From Pseudomonadota bacterium (GTDB lineage Bacteria > Pseudomonadota > Gammaproteobacteria > Pseudomonadales > Azotimanducaceae), in assembly GCA_027622495.1 (NCBI GenBank), contig JAQBYL010000002.1, positions 1-35,293 on the forward strand: a stretch of 35,293 nucleotides of DNA, written 5' to 3'. The translations under genes and the position numbers were made by a program. Positions 1 through 8,223 of this stretch are shown piece by piece; the stretch's first letter is position 1; each line of letters starts with the position of its first letter. The notes beneath the pieces are model-generated. The model was not told the origin of the DNA. It did not search any database and was given only the letters and a program-made list of their open reading frames with translations.

Positions 1-94
1 TCACGCGGAATAGTCCGAGCCGATTCAGCTTGGCTTTGAGCGCCGGTCCGACGCCTTTCAGATGTTCAACGGCCAGATCGGCTGCGGCGTTCAC
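1..94 (-). CDS. recG: ATP-dependent DNA helicase RecG, N-terminal fragment (cut by window edge)
   Basis: Reading the minus strand just after the ridA stop gives a GTG-started frame of 31 codons that runs off the window. It contains HLKGVGPALKAKLNRLG, which resembles the start of the RecG wedge region (family pattern roughly LKGVGP..A..L..LGI). RecG remodels stalled replication forks and branched DNA. The GTG lies 10 nt past the ridA stop with no clear Shine-Dalgarno, so the exact start is uncertain. recG follows spoT and ridA in Pseudomonas-type genomes, which supports the call. Only the N-terminus is visible; the helicase motifs lie outside the window. Confidence 0.75.
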   Translation of the reverse strand, partial: MNAAADLAVEHLKGVGPALKAKLNRLGLFRV

Positions 95-104
95 TGGCCG
101 TTCG

Positions 105-494
105 CTAGTCGATCACCATGATGGCCTCGACTTCGAATGCAGCGCCCCTGGGTAACTGCGCCACGCCCACAGCGGCGCGTGCCGGGTAAGGGTCGCTGAA
201 GAACTCGGCCATCACGGTGTTCACCACCGGAAAGTTAGCGAGATCGGTCAGATAGAGAGTCAGCTTTACCAGGTTGCTGAAGTCGCCACCGGCGGCCTCG
301 GCGACGGCGGCAAGGTTGTGGAACGCCTGCCGTGCCTGGGCCTCAAAGTCGCCCTCCACCAGGTTCATGGTGTCAGGATTCAAGGGGATCTGACCAGACA
401 GGTAAATGGTGGTGCCACCAGACACGGCCAATGCATGTGAGTAAGGGCCGATGGCCTTTGGCGCAGCGGGTGCTGCGATGATGGTTTTAGGCAT
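105..494 (-). CDS. ridA: RidA family enamine/imine deaminase
   Basis: A 129-residue protein of the RidA/YjgF/UK114 family, the usual length for this trimeric enzyme. RidA hydrolyses reactive 2-aminoacrylate and related enamine/imine intermediates released by PLP enzymes, protecting other PLP enzymes from damage. Family marks visible are SGQIPLNP at about 33-40, the active-site arginine in PARAAV (about R106) and the C-terminal FEVEAI with the conserved glutamate (about E121). The gene lies 3 nt downstream of spoT and 10 nt upstream of recG, so it is probably the penultimate gene of the yicC-gmk-rpoZ-spoT transcript. The spoT-ridA-recG order is familiar from pseudomonads. The physiological substrate cannot be told from sequence. 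Confidence 0.93.
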   Translation of the reverse strand: MPKTIIAAPAAPKAIGPYSHALAVSGGTTIYLSGQIPLNPDTMNLVEGDFEAQARQAFHNLAAVAEAAGGDFSNLVKLTLYLTDLANFPVVNTVMAEFFSDPYPARAAVGVAQLPRGAAFEVEAIMVID

Positions 495-497
495 GGT

Positions 498-2690
498 TCA
501 GACCGAAATCCTGTTGATAGAAACCACGTCGGCGACACTGCGTACGCGCCGCATGACTTTGGCCAGATGATCGCGGTTCATGACCGAAGTCACAACCACG
601 ATGCTGCTGAGTTGAGCGTTGCGTTCTTCAACATTGATCCGTTCCAGACCGGCGTCGGCATCGGTGATTGCCAACGCAATCTCTGCGATAACACCTTTTT
701 TGTGGGTGACTTCGATCCGCAGGTTGGTGAGAAATTCGCCCTCGGTCGTCTTGGTCCAGCGTGCCGGGATGATCTCGCGCGGGGTCCGGCGGCGGATCTC
801 CGCCATGTTTCGGCAAGTTTCAGTGTGCACCACAAACCCCTTGCCGGGGGTCATGTGCCCCACAATCGCATCGCCCGGAACCGGCCCGCAACAGCGGCTG
901 TAGTTGATGACCAGACCTTCGCCACCGCCAAGCGCCATGGGTCCGGCGTGCTCCACGGGCACCGCTTCGTAGTCCGGGTTGTCTGCCGCCAGCAGATGTT
1001 GAGCGACGACGTAACTCATCAGAGCGCCGTTGCCGATTGCCGATAGCAGTTCGTTCAGCTTCTTAACACCGAATTCTTTGAACACCCGGCGCAAGCGGCG
1101 GAAGTCCAGATCATTGATGCTGGTCTGGGCGTGGCGCAGCGATTGATTGAGCAGTTTACGGCCCAGGGCAATGGACTCGGTCTGCAACTGACTCTTGAGT
1201 GCGTGACGGATACCGGCACGCGCTTTGGAGGTCACCACAAAGGTCAGCCAGTCCGGCTGCGGTCGCGCTTCTGCCGATGTGATGATCTCTACACTTTGAC
1301 CACTTTGCAGCTGTTGCGAAAGCGGTGCGAGGGTGCGATCGATGCGGCAGGCCACACACTGATTGCCCACATCGGTGTGCACCGAGTAGGCGAAATCCAC
1401 GGCCGATGACCCTCTGACCAGGCTCATGATGTCGCCCTTGGGGGTGAAGACATAGACTTCGTCAGGAAACAGGTCGACTTTAAGATTTTCAATAAACTCA
1501 AGCGGATTGCCCGCACGACGTTGCAGATCGAGCAGGTCTTTGAGCCACTGCCGGGTGCGCCGATTACCCTGCATCGGATCTTCTTCTGCCTTGTAGAGCC
1601 AGTGCCCGGCGATGCCGTACTCGGCGACCTGGTCCATCTGTTTGGTCCGGATCTGCACCTCGATGGGAATGCCGTGCATACCGAAGAGTGTCGTATGCAG
1701 GCTCTGGTAACCGTTGACTTTGGGGATGGCGATGTAATCTTTGAAACGGCCGGCCACCGGCTTGTAGAGACTATGCACAATACCGAGAGTTCGGTAGCAG
1801 GCGTCTTCCTGCTCAACCACTACGCGAAAGCCGAACATGTCCATGATGTCCTTGAACGACTTGTGCTGAGATTTCATCTTACGGTAGATCGAAAACAGGT
1901 GTTTCTCGCGACTCTGAACGGTTGCAGCGATGCCCTCGCGGTTGAGACTTGCCTGGATCGAGGTGGCAATGTCCTCCAACAGGGCCTTGCGATTGCCGCG
2001 TATTTTTGCGACCGCTCTGCCGATCCGATCGGCCCGCAGGGGATACAGGGCGTGGAACCCCAGTTCTTCGAACTCCACTTTGACCGCGTTCATCCCCAGC
2101 CGGTTGGCGATCGGAGCATAGTAGTCGAGGGTTTCCCGGGCGATTCGCCGGCGCTGTTCATCCGACATCACACCGATCGTGCGCATGTTGTGCAGTCGGT
2201 CAGCGAGCTTGACCATGATGACCCGGATGTCTTTGGCCATGGCCAGCGCCATTTTCTGAAAGTTCTCGGCCTGCGCTTCGGCTCTGGATTGAAAAATGGT
2301 GGAAAGCTTGGAAACACCGTCGACGATCTCCGCCACCGGCTCGCCGAAACGGCTGCCAAGTGTTGACTTGGCGATCCGGCTGTCTTCGATTACGTCATGC
2401 AACAGCGCCGCCATGATGGTGCTGTGATCCATGCGCATTTCGGCCAGTATCTGCGCCACCGCCAGAGGATGGGTGATGTAGGCATGGCCGGTGCGGCGGA
2501 ATTGCCCGTCATGGGCGTGAAAGGCGTAGTCGTAGGCGCTGTTTATGCTGCTGACCTGCTCTTCGGGAAGATAGGTCAGAAGGAGTGCCTTCAGAGAGGT
2601 GAGGGTTGCGGGAGCTGCGATCGCACTCTGGCTCGCCTGTTCGGCGAGTGCTGTAACAAATCGAGAGTCAGAAACCGAAGTTTTCTTCAT
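498..2690 (-). CDS. spoT: Bifunctional (p)ppGpp synthetase/hydrolase SpoT
   Basis: A long RelA/SpoT homologue (730 residues from the chosen ATG; E. coli SpoT is about 702) that makes and degrades the stringent-response alarmone (p)ppGpp. The N-terminal HD hydrolase domain keeps its metal-binding signature ([10 protein letters not shown], then LLHDVIED), so hydrolysis should be active. The synthetase domain has [11 protein letters not shown] and [14 protein letters not shown] ([12 protein letters not shown]), a conserved CCGPVPGD zinc-finger-like segment and a C-terminal ACT domain follow. The RFKD-type loop fits bifunctional SpoT rather than monofunctional RelA. The ORF track starts 22 codons further upstream, inside rpoZ. 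I prefer the ATG at 2690 (MKKTSVSD), which overlaps the rpoZ end by 23 nt. A GAGGAG abuts this ATG with no spacing, so initiation probably relies on coupling to rpoZ translation. Confidence 0.95.
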   Translation of the reverse strand: MKKTSVSDSRFVTALAEQASQSAIAAPATLTSLKALLLTYLPEEQVSSINSAYDYAFHAHDGQFRRTGHAYITHPLAVAQILAEMRMDHSTIMAALLHDVIEDSRIAKSTLGSRFGEPVAEIVDGVSKLSTIFQSRAEAQAENFQKMALAMAKDIRVIMVKLADRLHNMRTIGVMSDEQRRRIARETLDYYAPIANRLGMNAVKVEFEELGFHALYPLRADRIGRAVAKIRGNRKALLEDIATSIQASLNREGIAATVQSREKHLFSIYRKMKSQHKSFKDIMDMFGFRVVVEQEDACYRTLGIVHSLYKPVAGRFKDYIAIPKVNGYQSLHTTLFGMHGIPIEVQIRTKQMDQVAEYGIAGHWLYKAEEDPMQGNRRTRQWLKDLLDLQRRAGNPLEFIENLKVDLFPDEVYVFTPKGDIMSLVRGSSAVDFAYSVHTDVGNQCVACRIDRTLAPLSQQLQSGQSVEIITSAEARPQPDWLTFVVTSKARAGIRHALKSQLQTESIALGRKLLNQSLRHAQTSINDLDFRRLRRVFKEFGVKKLNELLSAIGNGALMSYVVAQHLLAADNPDYEAVPVEHAGPMALGGGEGLVINYSRCCGPVPGDAIVGHMTPGKGFVVHTETCRNMAEIRRRTPREIIPARWTKTTEGEFLTNLRIEVTHKKGVIAEIALAITDADAGLERINVEERNAQLSSIVVVTSVMNRDHLAKVMRRVRSVADVVSINRISV

Positions 2691-2946
2691 CTCCTCTACC
2701 ACTACTGAAGGTGACCCGCACCGGTTGATCCTCGGTGGAGGCATCGTTCGCGTCAAGCATCTCCGGGGAGATCAGGCCTTCTGCGATTTCGCGCAAGGCA
2801 ATCACGGTTGGCTTGTCGTTTTCTTCCGGTATCAGGGGATCGACACCATAACGGCGCATCTGACGGGCGCGGCGGGTTGCCAGCATGACCAGTTCGAAAC
2901 GATTGTCGACGTGCTGCAGACAGTCTTCAACGGTGATACGAGCCAT
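2668..2946 (-). CDS. rpoZ: RNA polymerase omega subunit
   Basis: A 92-residue protein starting [10 protein letters not shown]. The conserved omega core [16 protein letters not shown] follows and then [25 protein letters not shown]. Omega binds the beta-prime subunit, helps RNA polymerase assembly and forms part of the ppGpp binding site 1, so its placement directly before spoT is functionally coherent. The ORF track extends 45 codons upstream through the gmk-rpoZ spacer, but that extension (GSRGSVSGS...) resembles nothing in the family; the ATG at 2946 gives the usual family N-terminus. The 73-nt gap to gmk is the largest within this operon. The 3' end overlaps the start of spoT. Confidence 0.95.
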   Translation of the reverse strand: MARITVEDCLQHVDNRFELVMLATRRARQMRRYGVDPLIPEENDKPTVIALREIAEGLISPEMLDANDASTEDQPVRVTFSSGRGDEENFGF

Positions 2947-3019
2947 CAGTAACCTCAAGTGAGCCCGCGTTCGAAGGCGGAGCGGAGAATGAAGAGGCGC
3001 GGAGTCTACCGACGCCAAG

Positions 3020-3637
3020 TCAGCCTGACAAGAGGTCGACCAGGAGTGGCTTGAGCCGCTCACGCTGCCGCGTGATCCCAAGTCTCGCGGCCTGGATGAT
3101 TGCCTGCAGGTCAGTGACGGCGGTTTCGAATACGTCGTTGACCACCAGATAGTCGTAGTCGGTGTGGTGGCTCATCTCCTGGACGGCCTTTTCGAAACGG
3201 TGTTCGATCACGTCATCGTCGTCCTGCTTGCGAGCCACAAGGCGAGCTTTCAAAGTCGCCCTGGAAGGCGGCAGGATGAAGATGCTTAACGTCGCCGGCA
3301 GTCTGGATCGCACTTGCGCAGCACCCTGGTAGTCGATTTCGAGGATCACGTCTCTTCCCGCAGTAAGCTGGCCGGCCACGGCTTCACGACTCGTTCCGTA
3401 GCGATGTCCGAACACCTCTGCGTGTTCTAAAAACGCATCGCTGCCCACCATGCGTTCGAATTCGTTCGGGTCGACAAAGTGATAGTTAAGGCCGTCGATC
3501 TCCTTGGACCGGCGCGCACGGGTCGTGTGTGAGACTGCCACCGTGAGCCCCGCATCCTGGGCCAGGAGTGACTGTACCAGACTTGTTTTGCCTGCTCCGG
3601 AGGGAGCAGAAATCATAATCAGAAGACCTTGCGTCAT
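3020..3637 (-). CDS. gmk: Guanylate kinase
   Basis: A 205-residue guanylate kinase (E. coli Gmk 207), converting GMP plus ATP to GDP plus ADP in the cytoplasm. The P-loop APSGAGKTS lies at residues 11-19, followed by the GMP-binding segment SHTTRARR and DGLNYHFVD, and later [10 protein letters not shown] and IFILPPS. The ATG at 3637 gives [10 protein letters not shown], placing the P-loop at the family position. It overlaps the yicC stop by 4 nt (ATGA), indicating translational coupling. Guanylate kinase is also a known target of ppGpp in many bacteria, consistent with clustering beside rpoZ and spoT. Confidence 0.96.
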   Translation of the reverse strand: MTQGLLIMISAPSGAGKTSLVQSLLAQDAGLTVAVSHTTRARRSKEIDGLNYHFVDPNEFERMVGSDAFLEHAEVFGHRYGTSREAVAGQLTAGRDVILEIDYQGAAQVRSRLPATLSIFILPPSRATLKARLVARKQDDDDVIEHRFEKAVQEMSHHTDYDYLVVNDVFETAVTDLQAIIQAARLGITRQRERLKPLLVDLLSG

Positions 3638-4500
3638 TCGATGTTCTGCACCTGCTCGCGGATCTGTTCAATGATCACCTTCAAGTCTATCGCCTTCTGC
3701 GAGCATTGAACCTGAGCGCTCTTAGACCCAATCGTGTTGGCTTCGCGGTTCAGCTCCTGTGTCAGAAAGTCCAGTCGACGACCGTGCGGTCCGGCTTGAG
3801 TCAGATGGCTTCTTGCCCCTTCCACGTGGATCGCCAGGCGGTCCAGTTCTTCCGCAATATCGGCCTTCTGCGCGAGCAGAACGACTTCAGCCTCAAGCCG
3901 TTCGGAGTCAACGGAGGCCGCTACATCGGCCAGACGCTGACGCAGTTTGTGGGCAAGTTCCTGAGCAACCGTTGCGGTCAATGCGCGCAGCTCGCTGATG
4001 ATCCGGTCGATCTCATCAAGCCGTTCAACAATAACCTGAGCCAGCGCCGTGCCTTCGCGAAGTCGGTGGGCAAGTAGGTCAGACAGGGCCTGCTCAAACA
4101 GATCCGTCACTGCTGCCACGGTGTCGGCTTCACCCATGGGCATCGGGTTGATCAGGATACCCGGCCAGCACAACAGCTCAAGGGCTGTGGGCGCGGGACT
4201 TTCGGGGGCATCGCGCTGCACCTGTTCAAGGGTTGCCAGCAGCTGCATCAATGTAGGACGGTGGATCTCCTGGGCACCCGCCTGGGCCAGGGTGTCGATC
4301 CGAAGGGATCCATCCACCTTGCCGCGTTTAAGATGTTTGCGTGCTGTTTCTCGCAAGGCATGTTCGACCAGCCGCAATGACTCCGGCAATCGAAACTGCA
4401 CCTCTAAAAACCGGTGATTGACGCTGCGCAGTTCCCAGACAAGCGTGTTTGAGCCTGTTTCAGTCTGAACTCGGGCGAATGCCGTCATGCTTGCAATCAT
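3634..4500 (-). CDS. yicC: YicC family endoribonuclease
   Basis: A 288-residue YicC protein (family about 287-290). It begins [11 protein letters not shown], matching the family start (MI.SMTAFAR), and ends with [16 protein letters not shown], the conserved glutamate-rich C-terminus. Family landmarks in the middle include [23 protein letters not shown] and [20 protein letters not shown]. coli YicC has been characterised as an RNase, with a reported role in small RNA turnover; here the role is by homology. A strong AAGGAGG lies 7 nt upstream of the ATG. It is the first gene of the minus-strand operon, overlaps gmk by 4 nt and is divergent from rph, as in many gammaproteobacteria. Confidence 0.93.
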   Translation of the reverse strand: MIASMTAFARVQTETGSNTLVWELRSVNHRFLEVQFRLPESLRLVEHALRETARKHLKRGKVDGSLRIDTLAQAGAQEIHRPTLMQLLATLEQVQRDAPESPAPTALELLCWPGILINPMPMGEADTVAAVTDLFEQALSDLLAHRLREGTALAQVIVERLDEIDRIISELRALTATVAQELAHKLRQRLADVAASVDSERLEAEVVLLAQKADIAEELDRLAIHVEGARSHLTQAGPHGRRLDFLTQELNREANTIGSKSAQVQCSQKAIDLKVIIEQIREQVQNIE

Positions 4501-4550
4501 CGTACTACCTCCTTAAGCCGCGAATTCTAACCCAAGCGCCGCGCTCGGGA

Positions 4551-4578
4551 CTTATACTTGTGGTTTGGTGTTTGTCAT
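4551..4578 (-). promoter_or_regulatory. Predicted sigma70 promoter of the yicC-gmk-rpoZ-spoT operon
   Basis: On the minus strand, ATGACA (4578-4573; one mismatch to TTGACA) is separated by 16 bp from TATAAG (4556-4551; one mismatch to TATAAT), about 50 bp upstream of the yicC start codon. It is the best hexamer pair I found in the 110-bp yicC/rph divergent spacer. The same AT stretch read on the plus strand gives TATACT, which might serve rph, but no convincing -35 accompanies it. Prediction by eye only. Confidence 0.5.
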
Positions 4579-4610
4579 CCGACGAACCCGCGCAACAAAC
4601 GGAGACAGGA

Positions 4611-5318
4611 ATGCAGAAGGCCAGGCCAAGTGGGCGCGCACCGGACGAAATGCGAAAGGTAAAGCTCACACGCGGTTTCACCAGCCATGCTGCAGGGTCG
4701 GTTCTGGTTGAATTTGGCGAGACCCGGGTATTGTGCACCGCCTGTGCTGAAACCACTGTCCCGGCATTTTTACGAGGCAAAGGCCAGGGCTGGATTACAG
4801 CCGAATACGGCATGCTGCCAGGATCCACCCACCCACGGGTTGACCGCGAAGCCGCGCGCGGTAAACAAAGCGGTCGAACCGTGGAAATCCAGCGCTTAAT
4901 CGGCCGATCATTGCGCGGTATGGTTGACATGAATGCGCTCGGTGAAAATACCATCCGGCTCGATTGCGATGTGCTTCAGGCAGATGGCGGAACCCGCACG
5001 GCATCGATTACCGGGGCTGCGGTCGCGCTTAAAGACGCCATGGATGCACTCGGTGTTCAGCAGGCATTCAGGGGGTTTGTGGCATCAGTATCGGTGGGGA
5101 TCTGGGCTGGAACGCCAGTGCTCGATCTTGATTATGCGGAAGATTCGAACGCCGATACCGATATGAACGTAGTGGTCCTCGACGGCCACGGTTTTATGGA
5201 AATTCAAGGCACAGCAGAAGGTGCTGCGTTCCGGAGCGCTGAGCTTACGGCCATGCTTGATCTTGCCGAAAAAGGCACAGCACAGTTGATCGAGCTGCAG
5301 AAGCAGGCGCTGGGCTGA
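4611..5318 (+). CDS. rph: Ribonuclease PH
   Basis: A 235-residue RNase PH (E. coli full-length about 238), a phosphate-dependent 3'-5' exoribonuclease that trims tRNA 3' ends. The N-terminus [13 protein letters not shown] is the family signature, followed by [33 protein letters not shown] and later [15 protein letters not shown]. The ATG at 4611 is chosen over the ORF-track start because GGAGACAGGA sits directly upstream and the family N-terminus begins here; the 54-codon extension overlaps the yicC promoter. The rph-pyrE pair is the classic arrangement seen also in E. coli, where rph translation can influence pyrE expression. The gene is intact, unlike the frameshifted allele of some laboratory E. 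coli strains. Confidence 0.96.
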   Translation: MQKARPSGRAPDEMRKVKLTRGFTSHAAGSVLVEFGETRVLCTACAETTVPAFLRGKGQGWITAEYGMLPGSTHPRVDREAARGKQSGRTVEIQRLIGRSLRGMVDMNALGENTIRLDCDVLQADGGTRTASITGAAVALKDAMDALGVQQAFRGFVASVSVGIWAGTPVLDLDYAEDSNADTDMNVVVLDGHGFMEIQGTAEGAAFRSAELTAMLDLAEKGTAQLIELQKQALG

Positions 5319-5344
5319 GTGGTTAGCAAACAGGAGAACGGCCC

Positions 5345-6058
5345 TTGACCGAGATACAGACCGAGATACAGACCGAGACACAGACCGAGATACAGACCGA
5401 GACACAGATCGCAGCACGACTGATTGATCGCATGATCAGCGATGGCGTACTCAAGTTCGGTGAATTTACGCTTAAGTCGGGCCGCGTGAGCCCCTACTTT
5501 TTCAACCTCGGGGAGTTGTCATCGGGAAGTTCGTTAACGCTGCTTGGTGAGGCGTATGCGCAGACAATTGTTGAGCTTAAGGTTCCGGTGGACGTGATTT
5601 TCGGTCCCGCCTACAAAGGCATACCCATTGCCGTGGCGACTGCCTGTGCTCTGGCCAGCCGTGGTATCGATGTCGGTGTTGCCTACAATCGCAAAGAAGC
5701 CAAAACCCATGGTGAAGGGGGTCAGTTTGTGGGCGCGCCCGTTCAGGGTAACGTTCTGATTGTCGACGATGTTCTGACCGCGGGGACCGCGGTTCGTGAA
5801 GCAATCGCGCTGATCGGGCAGACCGATGCCACAGTGGTTGGCCTGGTGGTGGCGATGGATCGTCAGGAGAGACTGCAAAACGGGTCTGTGCAGACTGCAC
5901 TGCGCACCCTCGAGCAGGAATTAATGATAAGTGTGACAAGCATCGTCAACTTGCAGGAAGTGATCGACTATCTTGGACACAATGGAAAGCCTCGAGTTGA
6001 CGGGCGGTCGATACTGGATGGTATGCGGGCCTATCAACACCAGTACTGTGTACTCTGA
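5345..6058 (+). CDS. pyrE: Orotate phosphoribosyltransferase with a tandem-repeat N-terminal extension
   Basis: PyrE joins orotate to PRPP to form OMP in de novo pyrimidine synthesis. The core is clear: VLKFGEFTLKSGRVSPYFFN near residues 35-54, GPAYKGIPIA, YNRKEAKTHGEGG and the PRPP-binding motif VLIVDDVLTAGTA (about 137-149). Length is 237 residues against about 213 in E. coli. The excess is at the N-terminus, where five TEIQ/TETQ units precede the normal start region. The frame opens with TTG at 5345, preceded at 8 nt by GGAG, so the TTG has a proper ribosome binding site. No ATG or GTG precedes the conserved core except M at about residue 30, too close to the fold. The gene lies 26 nt after rph and is probably cotranscribed with it. 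Confidence 0.95.
   Translation: MTEIQTEIQTETQTEIQTETQIAARLIDRMISDGVLKFGEFTLKSGRVSPYFFNLGELSSGSSLTLLGEAYAQTIVELKVPVDVIFGPAYKGIPIAVATACALASRGIDVGVAYNRKEAKTHGEGGQFVGAPVQGNVLIVDDVLTAGTAVREAIALIGQTDATVVGLVVAMDRQERLQNGSVQTALRTLEQELMISVTSIVNLQEVIDYLGHNGKPRVDGRSILDGMRAYQHQYCVL
5348..5407 (+). repeat. Five-unit 12-bp tandem repeat at the start of pyrE
   Basis: Immediately after the TTG start codon, ACCGAGAYACAG is repeated five times without gaps (5348-5359, 5360-5371, 5372-5383, 5384-5395, 5396-5407). The only variation is ATA versus ACA in the third codon (order ATA, ATA, ACA, ATA, ACA), giving TEIQ-TEIQ-TETQ-TEIQ-TETQ. Units 2-3 and 4-5 form an exact 24-bp higher-order repeat, the signature of a recent duplication. 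Because the unit is 12 bp, gain or loss by slippage keeps the pyrE frame. Confidence 0.95.
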
Positions 6059-6083
6059 TCGAGGCAGATGAGTCTGCATCTTG

Positions 6084-6734
6084 ATGAAAAAACATTTTGG
6101 AAAGTTGACTTTGCTGCTAACGCTCAGCTTGTTGATTGCAACACAGGTGAGCGCTGCTACCCGTCTGTATCGCTATGTGAATGATCAGGGCAATGTTGTG
6201 GTGTCCTATTCAATTCCGAGCGATCGGGTCAAGTATGGTTATGAAGTGCTTGATGGTGAGCGGTTTGTGGTCATCGAAGTGATCGAGCCGCAACTTTCAG
6301 ATGAAGAGGCGGCGCGTCGAACACAGCGAAATCTGGCGATTGCGAATTGTGAGGTGGCGATGAAGCGTGTCAGAGCCCTTTATCGTTCGCTCGATGACAT
6401 TGACCGGGCGGAAAACCGGGCTGTCGCGTCCATGGATAACCTGCTCGCCAACACCGATGCCAATCTAAGCCAGCTGCGCAAACAACTAGGTGAGATGCAG
6501 GAGCGTGCCGCCGGCATCGAACGTCAGGGCCGCGTGATACCCGAGACATTGCTTGAGAGTATACGGTTGTCCGAAAGCCAGATCGATGGGCTCGAAAACG
6601 ACGTTAAAAAGCGCGCAGTGGCCCAGGCGAAGGCGCGGACTGGCTTCAACGAAGATCGACGGTGGTACGCGCTCGGTGATTGTGTTCTCGCGGGTGGGGC
6701 CAATGCCCACGTTGAGCATGAGGATCTCGAATAG
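6084..6734 (+). CDS. Secreted DUF4124-type protein with coiled-coil region
   Basis: A 216-residue protein with a clear signal peptide: KKHFGK, a hydrophobic core, then a likely cleavage after VSA. It is followed by a DUF4124-like segment (RLYRYVNDQGNVVVSYSIP), a small domain common at the N-terminus of exported gammaproteobacterial proteins. Residues from about 70 to 195 are charged and heptad-like (RALYRSLDDIDRAENRA, SQLRKQLGEMQERAAGIE), suggesting a coiled coil. The two cysteines of the mature protein, about 110 residues apart (ANCEVAM and LGDCVLA), could form a disulfide. The ORF track starts at TTG 6081; the adjoining ATG at 6084 is the natural start. It lies 25 nt after pyrE and converges on slmA. 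Function unknown; a periplasmic or envelope role is an inference from the signal peptide. Confidence 0.82.
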   Translation: MKKHFGKLTLLLTLSLLIATQVSAATRLYRYVNDQGNVVVSYSIPSDRVKYGYEVLDGERFVVIEVIEPQLSDEEAARRTQRNLAIANCEVAMKRVRALYRSLDDIDRAENRAVASMDNLLANTDANLSQLRKQLGEMQERAAGIERQGRVIPETLLESIRLSESQIDGLENDVKKRAVAQAKARTGFNEDRRWYALGDCVLAGGANAHVEHEDLE

Positions 6735-6752
6735 ATCGCAACGCGTTGACCT

Positions 6753-8223
<1,471 letters not shown>

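Noticed and set aside
1521-2366. 281-codon plus-strand ORF opposite spoT
   Set aside because: Shadow of the synthetase/hydrolase coding region; no ribosome site or recognisable domain.
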